Origin: Enterobacter asburiae
Lineage (GTDB): Bacteria; Pseudomonadota; Gammaproteobacteria; Enterobacterales; Enterobacteriaceae
DNA: 64,000 nt
Assembly (NCBI RefSeq): GCF_007035645.1
Contig: NZ_AP019633.1
Span: 62,001 to 126,000 of the forward strand
Direction: 5' to 3'
Every line of letters starts with the position of its first letter. Positions within the stretch are counted from its first letter, which is position 1. The notes beneath the pieces are model-generated. The model had not been told where the DNA came from, made no database searches, and worked only from the letters and a program-made list of their open reading frames with translations. The position numbers and the translations under genes are program-made. Shown here one piece after another: positions 34,703 to 45,443 of this stretch.

Positions 34703-35212
34703 ATGAAAAATTTGATTAAAACTATCGGACTCACTTGGCTGGCTCTCACCAGTCAGGCCGGAGCATTTACCTTATCTCAGATCACTGAGTCCTCGGGAAT
34801 GGTGGAAGTTCTTTATCCTGCCAACCAACTGACACTGAATATCTTCACGAAACCTAACCTCCGTCCGGGGACGTTTGCTCCTGGTACAACATGGGCAAAC
34901 ATCACTCTCCAGGCCGAGGGGCCAGGTCTGCTCGGTTTGCGGTGGTCTCCAGACCAGCCAAGGGCGGAAGTTTATAGGGGTGACAGAATCGCGGTTATTT
35001 ATGGCTACTATAATCCACGCAATAAACTCAAGGTCGAATTTTGGATGCCAAACGCGAACTGGAAGGATGTGGAGGGCGAGAGCTTCTTCGTCCTGAATAC
35101 TGCCGCCAGCAATATCGGCATGGACGCCACGCTTAATTCTTCATCTGAAGAAACTATCGTCGTGGCTGATCGTTATGAGGCTCGCCTGGAGGCTGCTATA
35201 TACCGGCCATAA
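34703..35212 (+). CDS. Saf-like fimbrial subunit (second in head 1)
   Basis: 169 residues with a signal peptide (MKNLIKTIGLTWLALTSQAGA). Pilin traits shared with the others here are LTLNIFTKPNL, APGTTWANITLQAEGPGLLGLRWSPDQP (pattern AGTKIAxL-x-GFRWS) and the C-terminal YEARLEAAIYRP. It starts 33 bp after variant A, in the same probable transcript, preceded by AGGGAAATAAGG. It is one of six different pilin genes around the inner segment. Confidence 0.8.
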   Translation: MKNLIKTIGLTWLALTSQAGAFTLSQITESSGMVEVLYPANQLTLNIFTKPNLRPGTFAPGTTWANITLQAEGPGLLGLRWSPDQPRAEVYRGDRIAVIYGYYNPRNKLKVEFWMPNANWKDVEGESFFVLNTAASNIGMDATLNSSSEETIVVADRYEARLEAAIYRP

Positions 35213-35486
35213 AAGATGAGGCAGAATCCGTACCATGAAGACAAGGTGCCTGCTATTAAAGATTAGCCTAAAGGTACAGGAATAAGTATGAAAAGACTAT
35301 CGTAATAATTCTGGTTATCGCATCAATACCAGCAGGAAAAGTTATTGTGCAGGATATATTGACCACCACAAACGTAGCGTAAAAACACATTCATTATATA
35401 ATTAAATTAAAAATATAGTTTAAATAAGCTTTGACATCAAGTGAAAAGCATCATGAGTGTTTTCATAAATTCAACTAACGTGAAGT
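35213..35486. other. Intergenic, AT-rich
   Basis: Gap between pilin and LuxR-type gene. It contains a possible decayed gene start near 35288 (ATGAAAAGACTATCG followed by stops). The promoter of the LuxR-type gene is expected within the AT-rich last 120 bp. Confidence 0.35.
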
Positions 35487-36026
35487 ATGAACCATAAACA
35501 ACTAATGTATAATGTGAATCATAAACACAAAGCACTCCTTGTCACGGATAATAATTTTCTGGCTGAAGGGGTTGTATCTGTCTTTAAGTATAAACTAAGT
35601 CATTTAAAAGTAGAGGTTATTAAAATCACACATGAGGATTTTAGCATGGTTGAAAATTTTTGCGCAGATTCTTTTAAAGTGGTATTTATAGATATTCCAC
35701 CTCCTGTCTTTTATTTTGGTGGTGAGTCTGGAAGCATCTTAAGAAATAGAGGGGTGGCAATGAAAATATCACCACCATCCATTTTAAAAAAAATAAAGAT
35801 AATAAAGCCAAACAAAAAAAATAATTTTTCTTTTGAATGCCTTTCACAAAAACAAATAGAGTTTTTAAGCCTGGTATTGCGTGGCGCTACAGAGAGAACT
35901 ATCAGCAAAGTAATGAATATTTCTGTTAAAACAGTAAGTGCGCATGGTCGTAATGTGCGAATAAAAATGGGGTTGGAAAATAGGAACCATTTTCTTCAGT
36001 TTGTCAATTTCATGAGGATAATATAG
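35487..36026 (+). CDS. LuxR-type (GerE HTH) transcription regulator
   Basis: 179 residues. The N-terminal ~95 residues look like a degenerate receiver domain (HKALLVTDNNFLAEGVVSVFK ... FKVVFIDIP), lacking the full acidic pocket. The C-terminal HTH is clear: LSQKQIEFLSLVLRGATERTISKVMNISVKTVSAHGRNVRIKMGL, the FixJ/NarL-type DNA-binding helix set. Proteins of this kind often control fimbriae and capsule genes in enterobacteria. Here it lies between pilin genes and a CadC-like regulator. Very AT-rich, so probably H-NS-silenced foreign DNA. Target genes are inferred from location only. Confidence 0.85.
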   Translation: MNHKQLMYNVNHKHKALLVTDNNFLAEGVVSVFKYKLSHLKVEVIKITHEDFSMVENFCADSFKVVFIDIPPPVFYFGGESGSILRNRGVAMKISPPSILKKIKIIKPNKKNNFSFECLSQKQIEFLSLVLRGATERTISKVMNISVKTVSAHGRNVRIKMGLENRNHFLQFVNFMRII

Positions 36027-36115
36027 CGTTCTTGTGCTATAAAACATAGAAAAGATTGAAAAAAAACAAATTTAAATTATACTTAAGAATGCATACTTCA
36101 ATAGTAGAGTTCGTT

Positions 36116-36874
36116 ATGAACATTATCATCAATAACCAAGTTGTCTTTAACCAAGATGAATTTACACTAACCCTTGTAAGCCAGCCTGAAAACTATATTA
36201 AGTTACAACCAATAACATCGTTAGTGCTTTCTGAGCTACTTGAGAAAAGTAATAACACCATATCACGGGAGGAGTTGCTTGAAAACATCTGGGTTGGTAG
36301 GGGGTATGCACCATCCAATGCTAGTTTAAATAATAGCATAGCAGCCATAAGAAAAAGCTACTACACATTGACTAACGATGAGTTGCATTTAAAAACAATA
36401 CCTAAGGTTGGATACGAATTTTATTGTGATAAATATATAGATAATAATGAGAATGAAATTCCAGATGTGTTGGGAAATAAAAAAGAAAGTCGTTACAACC
36501 CCAGCGCATACTCATACACAATAATAAATTTTTTATCATTGTTTTCTTTGGTTTTTTTATCCTTGTATTTTTATTTTGAAAGTGTTGGTTTTAATGAATT
36601 TAAGAGTAAAACCTATAGTGAGATTGAAAAAATAGGCATTTGTAATATTTATGGATATAACTCATTCGCACCTAAACAAACCTTTGATAATAACATCAAG
36701 AAAGATCTCAATCTTGATGAGTGTTACGGCCCTAAAGATGGAAGCTCAGTTGATATATATTTAGATTTCAATACCCAAGGAGGCAAATATATTTTCTATA
36801 CCACATGCAAAAATAAAAAAGGTGAAGATTTAGAACAATGCATGAATTACAAGATATCGTACTCAACAAGGTGA
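36116..36874 (+). CDS. CadC/ToxR-like membrane-bound regulator
   Basis: About 252 residues from ATG at 36116 (longer frames from 36056 TTG or 36089 lack a good ribosome site). The N-terminal ~100 residues form a winged helix of the OmpR/CadC type (ITSLVLSELLEKSNNTISREELLENIWVGRG ... SLNNSIAAIRKSY ... LKTIPKVGYEFYC). A single transmembrane segment (~140-160; FLSLFSLVFLSLYFYF) separates it from a ~90-residue periplasmic domain with four cysteines. One-component regulators of this design sense periplasmic conditions and bind DNA from the membrane. The downstream FidL-like gene overlaps its ribosome site with this stop codon. Confidence 0.85.
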   Translation: MNIIINNQVVFNQDEFTLTLVSQPENYIKLQPITSLVLSELLEKSNNTISREELLENIWVGRGYAPSNASLNNSIAAIRKSYYTLTNDELHLKTIPKVGYEFYCDKYIDNNENEIPDVLGNKKESRYNPSAYSYTIINFLSLFSLVFLSLYFYFESVGFNEFKSKTYSEIEKIGICNIYGYNSFAPKQTFDNNIKKDLNLDECYGPKDGSSVDIYLDFNTQGGKYIFYTTCKNKKGEDLEQCMNYKISYSTR

Positions 36875-36879
36875 TTCAC

Positions 36880-37359
36880 ATGAACAAAAGAGGGTTTGTA
36901 TTTTTTCAAATAACAGTGGTATTGATTGCTGTGTTTTTTTTATGTACATATTATTTCTTTGTGGACAGAACATTTACATGCGTCGCAGATGTTAATTTTA
37001 TAGTAAATAAAAACAATGAATCAATTAAATTGGATAGTGATTACGATTTTGTTTTGAAACCTAACAATAAGGCCACAATGCATATAAATGGTACGCTAAT
37101 ATTTAATGATAAAAGATATGAACTAAACAGGGCTTACTTCATTGAATATACCCGCAAACATAATAGCTTATATTATGAAATGCTCATAGTAAATAAAGAT
37201 AAACATAAACTTGATAACACTCCTGATGAATTATTTGAGGCGTATTTTATGGCGCAAAATATAAGTATACCTTTTTATCTTAAAGTGTCAAAGATACGTA
37301 ATAATTTATACTTGACTGAAGGGCTTAAAAGAACATATTTTACCTGTTTGAGATCGTAA
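36880..37359 (+). CDS. FidL-like membrane protein
   Basis: 159 residues from ATG at 36880; AAGGTGA overlaps the stop of the CadC-like gene. It has one N-terminal membrane anchor (FVFFQITVVLIAVFFLCTYYF) and a periplasmic beta-rich domain with cysteines near both ends (FTCVAD, YFTCLRS). Size, topology and position beside a CadC/ToxR-like regulator match FidL-type proteins. In ToxR-ToxS and similar pairs the small partner stabilises or modulates the regulator; the same role here is inference. Confidence 0.7.
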   Translation: MNKRGFVFFQITVVLIAVFFLCTYYFFVDRTFTCVADVNFIVNKNNESIKLDSDYDFVLKPNNKATMHINGTLIFNDKRYELNRAYFIEYTRKHNSLYYEMLIVNKDKHKLDNTPDELFEAYFMAQNISIPFYLKVSKIRNNLYLTEGLKRTYFTCLRS

Positions 37360-37551
37360 TCAAGTATTAATAGTCGAATTAACCGAGATGGCACGTTTGC
37401 CCTGCACCTTCTTGAATAAATTGAACTATTATACATGAAATCATGTATGAGGGCGCGCCAGTGAACGGAGTGATTGAATCAGAAACCAACCCCAGATTCA
37501 TCATATACGCAGTAAAATAATGTCATCCGCAGCAGAAGGAGCTTAAGACTG

Positions 37552-37839
37552 TTGGTCACGTCACTATTAACTGCACCTAAAGAAAAACAGTTTCACGATC
37601 CCTCACCGAAAGACGCCTGTTACCGTGCTGGAGAATCCGTGCGTTTGCTAAATAACAAATTAAAGTCTTCGCTAAATAGCGGAAACGCCCATGTACAAGA
37701 TAAAGCAACTGTGCGGCAGCTGCGAGAGTATGATGGTCTGGCAGCAGATGCCCTTTTCATGGTGCGTGCACTTAACAAAAGACAAAGGCAGGTATGCCAG
37801 AAAGTGATCTTATCGCCTGGAAACACAACACGCTACTGA
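37552..37839 (+). CDS. Hypothetical small protein
   Basis: 95 residues starting with TTG; AAGGAG at 37537-37542 is ~10 nt upstream. The sequence is basic, helical and soluble (GESVRLLNNKLKSSLNS, VRQLREYDGLAADALFMVRALNKRQRQVCQ), more protein-like than a chance ORF, but I recognise no family. The rest of 37360-37934 is non-coding. Confidence 0.4.
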   Translation: MVTSLLTAPKEKQFHDPSPKDACYRAGESVRLLNNKLKSSLNSGNAHVQDKATVRQLREYDGLAADALFMVRALNKRQRQVCQKVILSPGNTTRY

Positions 37840-37934
37840 AATACTTTCCTGAATTTTTTATTTAACAAATAATGTGAAGTCATGAAATGCGTTTCTTGAG
37901 AGACAGAATGACTCATTTCAAATAAGGACTATAT

Positions 37935-39266
37935 ATGAAAGATTTAAATATCGGATTGACTGTGAATTTAAAAGATTATATCTATGGGCCTGATGCAGGG
38001 ATTAATCCTGATACAGGAGAAGACCTCACGGAAAAATTGGCCGCGTTACTTGATGTTAGTAATTCTGCAAAGAAAGGGATTTTCTTTCCGCCTGGAGTCT
38101 ATCTTTTTTCTAATGATGTAAAAATGAAGTCCTACAATTCGCTGAAAGGTTCTTTCAGCGGCACTGTATTCCGAGGTATCTCTGATAGTGGTAATGCTGT
38201 GATGTTTGGTGACTGCACATATGTTAATACAGTCACCACGTTAAGCATCGAAAATATTATTTTTGATAATGCTATTGTGAACTTCTACGGACGTAAAACG
38301 AATATAAGCATAAGTCATAATGTGTTTATCAACACCATAACATCTACTGATGTAGCGCAGCTCACCTGCTCTACGCACCCCTATATAATTAAAGGTAACG
38401 TTTTCATGCGTGGTAGAGGTTATGCGGGGGTTGGTCTTAGTACTTATGGAAACGCTCCTGGATTAGTTATCGAACAAAATTTCCTTGGTTCAGTGGTTGA
38501 TATCGATACGGCAAAACCGTGGCTCGATGATGAAACCCAGGTGATGCTCGCAATTTTACTTAAGTTGCGCAAAGCTGGTTCTATTTCATTCGACGACGTA
38601 CAGGGGGATTTTGTTGCTGGCTGGTACTCCACCAGTAATCTGAAGAAAGCCTTATTTCGTAAAAACTTCTTCGTAGGTAGTCAGGAAATGTATCTCTTCA
38701 ATCCAGCAACAGGTAAAGAGGATATTAGCCGTGACCATAACATATATATCAAGCAGTATGACCAGGTTGAAGTCGTACAAAATTATTTTGGTGGTTGGCC
38801 TTGCGATGATAATCCTTCTGGGCAGTTAAAGTTCCGTAACGCTAAAGGTCTGATTTTCGCAGGAAACTATCTGCAAGGTATTTCCTTCAATGCACGACCA
38901 TATGACGATGTTAATAATGTCTGGTGGATTATGCAGGACACCTACATTTTTAATAACTACATCAATAATGGGATGGTTAGTTACTGGCAAAATTTTGGTG
39001 ACAGTGGAGAAAAATCAATCAGGATTTTAAACTATCTGGTCTTCTCTAATGAGTTCATTAATTGCGGAGGTTCTAAGGCATTAATTTCATCACCATCAAG
39101 GACTTTTTCACCCAATCAGTTCCTGTGTGCTGAAAACCGTTTCGTTGATACTGGAAAGCTAGTGCCGACAATCGGAGTTTTTGTCGAGACAGATATAAAT
39201 ACTTTGCGAGGAATGTTGCCTGAGTATGCTTATAAGTATCTAGAAGTTAAGCCAATAATGCCTTGA
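37935..39266 (+). CDS. Right-handed beta-helix protein (pectin-lyase-like fold)
   Basis: 443 residues made mostly of short repeating strand-turn units with Asn/Phe ladders (IENIIFDNAIVNFYG, ISISHNVFINT, VIEQNFLGS, KALFRKNFFVGS, VEVVQNYFGG, LIFAGNYLQG, YIFNNYINN), typical of right-handed parallel beta-helices found in polysaccharide lyases, epimerases and phage tailspikes. The N-terminal segment FPPGVYLFSNDVKMKSYNSLKG is the classic cap of such proteins. There is no signal peptide and no recognisable catalytic signature. AAGGAC lies ~9 nt before the ATG. It may act on a surface glycan, but export would need another route. Confidence 0.75.
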   Translation: MKDLNIGLTVNLKDYIYGPDAGINPDTGEDLTEKLAALLDVSNSAKKGIFFPPGVYLFSNDVKMKSYNSLKGSFSGTVFRGISDSGNAVMFGDCTYVNTVTTLSIENIIFDNAIVNFYGRKTNISISHNVFINTITSTDVAQLTCSTHPYIIKGNVFMRGRGYAGVGLSTYGNAPGLVIEQNFLGSVVDIDTAKPWLDDETQVMLAILLKLRKAGSISFDDVQGDFVAGWYSTSNLKKALFRKNFFVGSQEMYLFNPATGKEDISRDHNIYIKQYDQVEVVQNYFGGWPCDDNPSGQLKFRNAKGLIFAGNYLQGISFNARPYDDVNNVWWIMQDTYIFNNYINNGMVSYWQNFGDSGEKSIRILNYLVFSNEFINCGGSKALISSPSRTFSPNQFLCAENRFVDTGKLVPTIGVFVETDINTLRGMLPEYAYKYLEVKPIMP

Positions 39267-39816
39267 GTGCTTTATTTGATTTAATCTTGAGCTCTCAGGG
39301 CATTTAATTATTAGTGCAGGCTTCACTGATTGCCAGCACTAATATTAACTCATTCTTATATACTACGTAAATTACGGCAGTAATTAAGAGCTTTGCTTTT
39401 GCGCAAGACTACGATATGCATTGCACTCGAGGATTGATATATTTAGTCTGGCACGCTATTAAGCGTGAAGCCGGAATTTTAATGTCCATTTTAAACTTGA
39501 TTTTGTGGATTAATACGACAGAAAGAATAAAGTGTGGCAATGCAATTTATTCTATAATGCCGATCGGTAAGGGCACTAACATTGCTCCAGTATGAATTAT
39601 ATCTTAAATTTCATAAACTCACTTTAGTAACTGCATACAGGCTGAACCTAATAGCAGTAACTTTAAAAAAATTTTTAATAAAAATCTTCATAACATCTTT
39701 GCGAGTATTCTTAGCTTCCTAAACAAGCATATGTAGTTTAATCATGATTTTTTGCTTTTGGTTTGAACTGCCCCAGTATTAGTTACAACCGTCGAGCTCT
39801 TATAGGCTGCTCCCAC
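39267..39816. other. AT-rich gene-free stretch
   Basis: No credible gene in ~550 bp between the beta-helix gene and the IS110 end. Nothing recognisable apart from AT-rich possible promoter-like sequence. Confidence 0.4.
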
Positions 39817-40857
<1,041 letters not shown>

Positions 40858-40884
40858 AATACGATTTGAAGTTCGGACAACTGT

Positions 40885-41461
40885 TCGGGCTTCAGATGAA
40901 CGGCTCAGGCTGTGCGTCAGTCGCTATGCTGCGGGCTTCAATAACCCCGGGAGGAATCAGACTACACAGACCTTGCCAAATCAGCCCTTTACCGCGTCGT
41001 CTGCGTTTTACGCTCAGTCCATTAAGGTGGTAAATACGGCATACCCGCTTTTGATTGACGTGAAGGCCCTCCCGACGCAGCAGCTGCCGGACGCTGAGCC
41101 TCATAGCTGCAGGTCGACAGGGACAAACCTGTAAGTCCGCATGCACTACGTTGCGACAGACCGGTCGCATCACACATAAACTCAACGGCTTCCCGCTTCT
41201 GGCCTGTCGTCAGTACTTTCGCCCCTGAGCCACCTGAAGTGCCTCCTTATCCAGCATGGCTTCGGCAAGCAGCTTCTTGAGGCGGGCGCTCTCCTCTTCA
41301 AGAGATTTAAGCCGCTTCACCTAAGGAACTTCCATGCCACCAAACTTCTTGCGCCAGGTCTAGAAATTGGCATCGGAAATGGCGTGCTTACGGGCAGAAG
41401 CTCCGGTTTCCGCTTCGCGAAGAATACTGATGATCTGTTCGTCGGAAAAACGCTTCTTCAT
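40885..41461 (-). pseudogene. IS3-family (IS407-group-like) remnant
   Basis: OrfA starts at 41461 (MKKRFSDEQIISILREAETG) but has an internal deletion and two in-frame stops before GGMEVP and VKRLKSLEEESARLKKLLAEA. Part of OrfB follows at 40892-41185 (VRQLLRREGLHVNQKRVCRIYHLNGLSVKRRRRGKGL). The DDE catalytic part is missing, cut off next to the IS110 element. Confidence 0.85.
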
Positions 41462-41694
41462 GGGGATGTCCTCATGTCATGTGGCTTATGAAGACATTGC
41501 TAATATGGCTGCTTATTAAGCAAGGGAGAACGCCTCAGGTTTTGCTACGACTGTTAAAAATTAATTATTACTGCTTTATTTGTTTTTACTTTAGGAAAAA
41601 CGGAATGACTAGAGTAATTAGCATGAAAGATTGTAACGAAGACTATATTGGTTGACACTGCGGGAATATTTCACCCAGCAGTGTCAGAGGTATA

Positions 41695-42192
41695 TTAAGA
41701 GATGTAACTCGAGGCGTCTAAGGTTACGACATAGTTCCCGGGCATAATTTCTTGTGGACCGTCACTCAAGATGTCAGTAGCGATTGGCCCACCATTATCA
41801 TTCACGAAGTAAAGATCATTACCAACTGATGTTTGGGTTAATCCAGCAGTATTAATTGCCGCATAAAGGATATGACCATTTTCGTTGGTAATTTTCGCTG
41901 AGTAATTATTAATAATCTGATTTGTATTTGAAGGACTCCAACGAACACCTAATTTTTGTGTATTATCAGAACTTTTTACAGAAACAGAAGCAAGTCGTTT
42001 GCCGCCGTCATCAGTGCCAGAGGTCAAATCCGAGCGTGGGGTAATTTTCAGAGTAATTGGTCCTGAAGGACTGCTAAAGCTAATAGTGGCACTAGTAGTG
42101 GTCTCATCTTGAAAACTTGCAGCTGTTGACATGTTAGATGCAGCCATTCCTGCCAAAGCTAGAATGGATAAAGTAATTTGTTTCATCTTCAT
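41695..42192 (-). CDS. Saf-like fimbrial subunit (distal, beyond mobile elements)
   Basis: About 165 residues from ATG at 42192 (an in-frame extension to 42306 has no ribosome site). Signal peptide MKMKQITLSILALAGMAAS is followed by mature TAASFQDE. Pilin features match its neighbours: ITLKITPRSDLTSGTDDGGKRLASVSV, KLGVRWSPSNTNQ, a FVNDNGG turn and the C-terminal IMPGNYVVTLDASSYIS. It is separated from the other pilins of operon 2 by ~1.9 kb of IS and intron debris, so it may have its own promoter or be a silent cassette. Confidence 0.78.
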   Translation of the reverse strand: MKMKQITLSILALAGMAASNMSTAASFQDETTTSATISFSSPSGPITLKITPRSDLTSGTDDGGKRLASVSVKSSDNTQKLGVRWSPSNTNQIINNYSAKITNENGHILYAAINTAGLTQTSVGNDLYFVNDNGGPIATDILSDGPQEIMPGNYVVTLDASSYIS

Positions 42193-42756
42193 TCTGTATA
42201 CCTGTGAGTCTGTGAGTTTTTTGTTTGAGCTAAACGAAGTTGTTTTAGCTGGTGCGAGATTAAATGAAAAAAAACAAGCGCAAAACATAATATCAAAATT
42301 AACCAAAAATTAGATTAAAATCCCATAAAGAAATGTTTTTTTTGATTTTTTTGTTCATTTTTTTGTAATTACTGTGTTCATTGACTTCTATGCCCATATG
42401 CAATTGACAGATCTAACTTCGCCATACTCTCGCGCCCTGTTTTTTTGGTACTGACGAGAACATGGTGAACGCTTTTTAACATCCTTTACTCATGGTGATC
42501 GACTGTTTCTTCCTTTCGTTCCCCCCCACTTTGCTGCTTTAACACCATAATTCGTAACAGCTATCCTCCTGCATCTCATTAAGTACGACCCGTTCTCTCC
42601 AGAACGCTTTACCTGCGTTCAGACTGATACCTCTGACACTCAGCTTTCCTCTGATACCTACTTTCCTGACTATCCCCCCCTTCCTCATATTCCGATGGAG
42701 ATATGTTGCTGCTGTATTGCCGCACAGAAGGCTGAGAAAGCGAGGCCGCCAGAGCA
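42193..42756. other. Gene-free stretch upstream of distal pilin
   Basis: AT-rich near the pilin (42300-42400, a plausible promoter area) and then degenerate sequence with short ORFs only. Possibly more IS21-like debris, but not assignable. Confidence 0.35.
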
Positions 42757-42904
42757 CTAGCGCATATCGCTTTCTGCTACTGCGATTTTACCCTTATGCT
42801 CACGCTTTGGCCGTTCCGGTTTGTAATGCAGTAATAACAGATTAGTTTCTGCATTATCGCGTTTGACATACCCGAGGTCGTCTATCACTATCACCCGGTA
42901 CCTG
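42757..42904 (-). pseudogene. IS21-family IstB ATPase fragment
   Basis: The minus-strand frame gives YRVIVIDDLGYVKRDNAE, the Walker B region of IstB-type helper ATPases, continuing briefly before frame and similarity are lost. The upstream part is cut where group II intron sequence begins (~42905). Confidence 0.7.
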
Positions 42905-43658
42905 AGCGAGAAAGCCAGCAAGGATCGCTGGTACTGGAATAACAGTATCCAGCGGGGCCGAAGTACCGCAATCAGAGAAAACTGGCAATCGAAACCCGCT
43001 GTGGCGTACTGCCGATATGCCGGTGACTTCGTGCTTATCGTCAAAGGCACCAAAGCACAGGGGGAATTATCAGAGAGGAGTGTCGGGGGGGCTCGAAGAC
43101 AGCCTGAAAATCAGGCTTAACATGGACAAGCGCAGAATCACCCATGTTAATGACGGCTTTATCTTTCTGGGGCACAGGATCATCCGCAAACGCAGTCGTT
43201 ATGGCGAGATGCGGGTAGTTTCGACGATTCTGAAGGAAAAAACCAGATACTTCGCTGCATCACTGACAGCACTGTTATCAGGCAATTACAGTGAAAGCAA
43301 AGTTGATATGGCTGAACAACTCAACCGGAAACTTAAAGACTGGTCTCCGTTCTACCAGTTCGTTGATTTTAAAGTCAAAGTCTTCAGTTATATTGACCGT
43401 GCCGTGTTCTGGAAGCTGGCTCACTGGCTGGCCCGAAAATACCGTACAGGTATCGCTTCCCTGATGAGGTGGTGGTGTAAATCACCGAAACCGTGTCAGG
43501 GCAAAGCAAGAAGCCAGAAACACGTATACATCGCGCTTTACAGAAGTGGCAATGGCGTTCGCCAGCATTTAAATAGAGCGGATGCGCTTAAAGGTGCACG
43601 TCCGGTTCGGGGAGGAGAGGCAGGGAAATAGTCCGACTACGCCCTGCCTCTTACTCCA
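42905..43658 (+). mobile_element. 5'-truncated group II intron remnant (reverse transcriptase end plus domains V-VI)
   Basis: Plus-strand frames give the end of an intron-encoded reverse transcriptase/maturase: WYWNNSIQRGRSTAIRENW, then the catalytic box as YCRYAGDFVLIVKG (normally YADD, so the second catalytic residue is lost). After a frameshift come LNMDKRRITHVNDGFIFLGHRIIRKRSRYG and YQFVDFKVKVFSYIDRAVFWKLAHW. Domain V is recognisable at 43576-43608 (GAGCGGATGCGCTTAAAG ... GTCCGGTTC), and a domain VI-like hairpin (gaggcaggg/ccctgcctc) follows, ending near 43658. Not mobile on its own. Confidence 0.85.
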
Positions 43659-43760
43659 CACCGTACCAGCCAAGGCTGGTTCTATCTGGCGGTGGTTATC
43701 GATCTCTTCGCCTGTTACATAGATGAAACTGACTTTATCTCGCGATCTGACACTAGATAC
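43659..43760 (+). pseudogene. IS3-family OrfB fragment at intron 3' junction
   Basis: A short plus-strand frame reads GWFYLAVVIDLFACYI, the first catalytic-Asp region of IS3-type transposases (GWLYLAVVIDLFSR). It abuts the intron 3' end, so the intron appears to have inserted into an IS3-family orfB now mostly lost. Confidence 0.7.
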
Positions 43761-44141
43761 GCTGATGATGGACTGATGACGAGGAAAACCTACAGTTGGG
43801 TCTTCGTATACTCAGACCAGCGCAGCTGGTGAGGCACTTGATCGGTCAGTGCATCGCTTTTTTTCTGAAGCCGGGTCAGATTGCTATATGTCGAGATTCC
43901 TTTTCAGAACGGCTGCCGAAGTTCATTCTGCGGAGTTTATACTGCTGTGCCTGAAGATGGTCTATTTCACGTTCCGGTTGCTCGGTTTTTCCTGCAGGGC
44001 GAGGATCAACGCATCCTGTTCGTCCAGACGCTCTTTAAACAGAAAAGTGTTGTCAGAATAGATGTAGTTAATAAGCCTGAGTTTTCTCAGGCCTATTATA
44101 GAGGCATGTAGGATATGTAATTTACTGATACAAATCATTTT
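43761..44141. other. Gene-free stretch before pilin 3
   Basis: Two overlapping short plus-strand ORFs (43849-44061, 43881-44111) have no clear ribosome site or recognisable product. I see no other signal. Confidence 0.35.
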
Positions 44142-44648
44142 TTAAGGGTTATATATCGCCCCTTCAACACTTAATGTATATGTGCCAGCATTAATTTTAT
44201 GCTCTCCCGCTAACATTGCACTAAACGTATAACTCGGCGTTGTTGTTTCTGTAATAATCATATCTATGCCATTAATAGATGAATAGCTCACTGCATCACC
44301 TACAAGCTGCAAAGGTAATTCATGTGAAAAGTTTTTCCCTTTTCCTTTTAGGATGGTTTTACTCCCAGAGGTTTCTGTTACTTGATTTGAATTGGTTGGA
44401 CTAAATCTGAGCGCTAAACGTTGTGATGAACCATTGTCGGTCGTTATCTTAATATCAGCAATCTTGGTTCCCTTGGGATAGTCATTTTCAATTAATTCCA
44501 TAGGTATTATAGAAATTGTAATGGGGACTGGTGCCTTTTTAACCTCAAAAGTCACTTCCTTATAAACATTATCTGAAAAGCTAGCGGCAAAACTACTAGC
44601 GTTAACAATCAGAAGGGTTGCAATTGTAAGGGATTTTAAATTTGTCAT
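44142..44648 (-). CDS. Saf-like fimbrial subunit (third in operon 2)
   Basis: About 168 residues from ATG at 44648 (MTNLKSLTIATLLIVNASSFA signal peptide; GAG 8 nt upstream). The mature protein starts ASFSDN and carries the pilin signature PITISIIPMEL, KGTKIADIKITTD, LALRFSPTNSNQ and ends INAGTYTLSVEGAIYNP. It is the third different pilin downstream of the intact usher, 246 bp from the previous one. Confidence 0.82.
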   Translation of the reverse strand: MTNLKSLTIATLLIVNASSFAASFSDNVYKEVTFEVKKAPVPITISIIPMELIENDYPKGTKIADIKITTDNGSSQRLALRFSPTNSNQVTETSGSKTILKGKGKNFSHELPLQLVGDAVSYSSINGIDMIITETTTPSYTFSAMLAGEHKINAGTYTLSVEGAIYNP

Positions 44649-44894
44649 GGCGTTTCTCGCTTGCATTAGATTAATTTTTTTCAAAAAATTAGTTACTGTA
44701 ATTTTGACGTCCTTTGCCATATTTTTGCCTCAAATTGTTTAAGTATCATTGAGGAAAAAATCTAAGCTTCACAGTTAATGCTATTTAAACTAGCTAAGTT
44801 GACCTATTCCTATATGTGAGAGCCTTTCCATTAGCGTTTTTTCATCTGGCATTCTTTTCAGGAGCATTGCAACCCGCCGGCTGCAAATGCTATG

Positions 44895-45401
44895 TCAATC
44901 GTTATATACCGCAGCCTGAATTGAGACCGGGTACACACCCGGTTCAATCTCCTGAGCTGCAGCCAAGCTAATGTCCGCCTCTACCGGCCCCTTCTGCCCG
45001 GAGACGTAAAACGTCTCTGTACCCAGCACAGTCGCTGTCAGGTCATAAATGTTCAACATCAGCTTCAAAGTTTTTTTTGGCTGTGTTTTGTTTTTCACCG
45101 TCACGACATTGCCGTTCACCCCCTGACTTGGGGACAGCAACCAGCGGAATCCAATCTTCTCGTCACGCTCACTGCTGGCGCGCAGAGTTGCTACTTTCGT
45201 ACCAGCTTCCATCGTCACGCTAGCGTACAGACCTGTGATTTGCTCGAGCGTCAGGGTGACACTGTTTATGTCGCGTGTGAATTCCAGCGAGACGTCTGCA
45301 TTTATGCGGTCACTGAAGGCATCGGATAATGCCGGTGCAGACAATCCCGCCATGACGCCTGCAATAATCAGCTTTGTCATCTTTATATTCATGTTAATCA
45401 T
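44895..45401 (-). CDS. Saf-like fimbrial subunit (second in operon 2)
   Basis: 168 residues; MINMNIKMTKLIIAGVMAG begins the signal peptide, cleaved near ALSDA. Mature AFSDRINADVSLEF parallels ADFSDRQVIEADL of the first pilin. Shared features are NSVTLTLEQITGL, AGTKVATL, KIGFRWL, a TFYVSGQKG turn and the C-terminal EPGVYPVSIQAAVYND. It follows the first pilin by 42 bp, in the same probable transcript. Confidence 0.85.
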   Translation of the reverse strand: MINMNIKMTKLIIAGVMAGLSAPALSDAFSDRINADVSLEFTRDINSVTLTLEQITGLYASVTMEAGTKVATLRASSERDEKIGFRWLLSPSQGVNGNVVTVKNKTQPKKTLKLMLNIYDLTATVLGTETFYVSGQKGPVEADISLAAAQEIEPGVYPVSIQAAVYND

Positions 45402-45443
45402 TCCGATTGTTATGTATTAACAAGGAAATAGCCTGGGCAGGAA

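Noticed and set aside
43881..44111. 76-codon ORF between mobile-element debris and pilin 3
   Set aside because: No ribosome site, overlaps another ORF in a different frame, no recognisable product.
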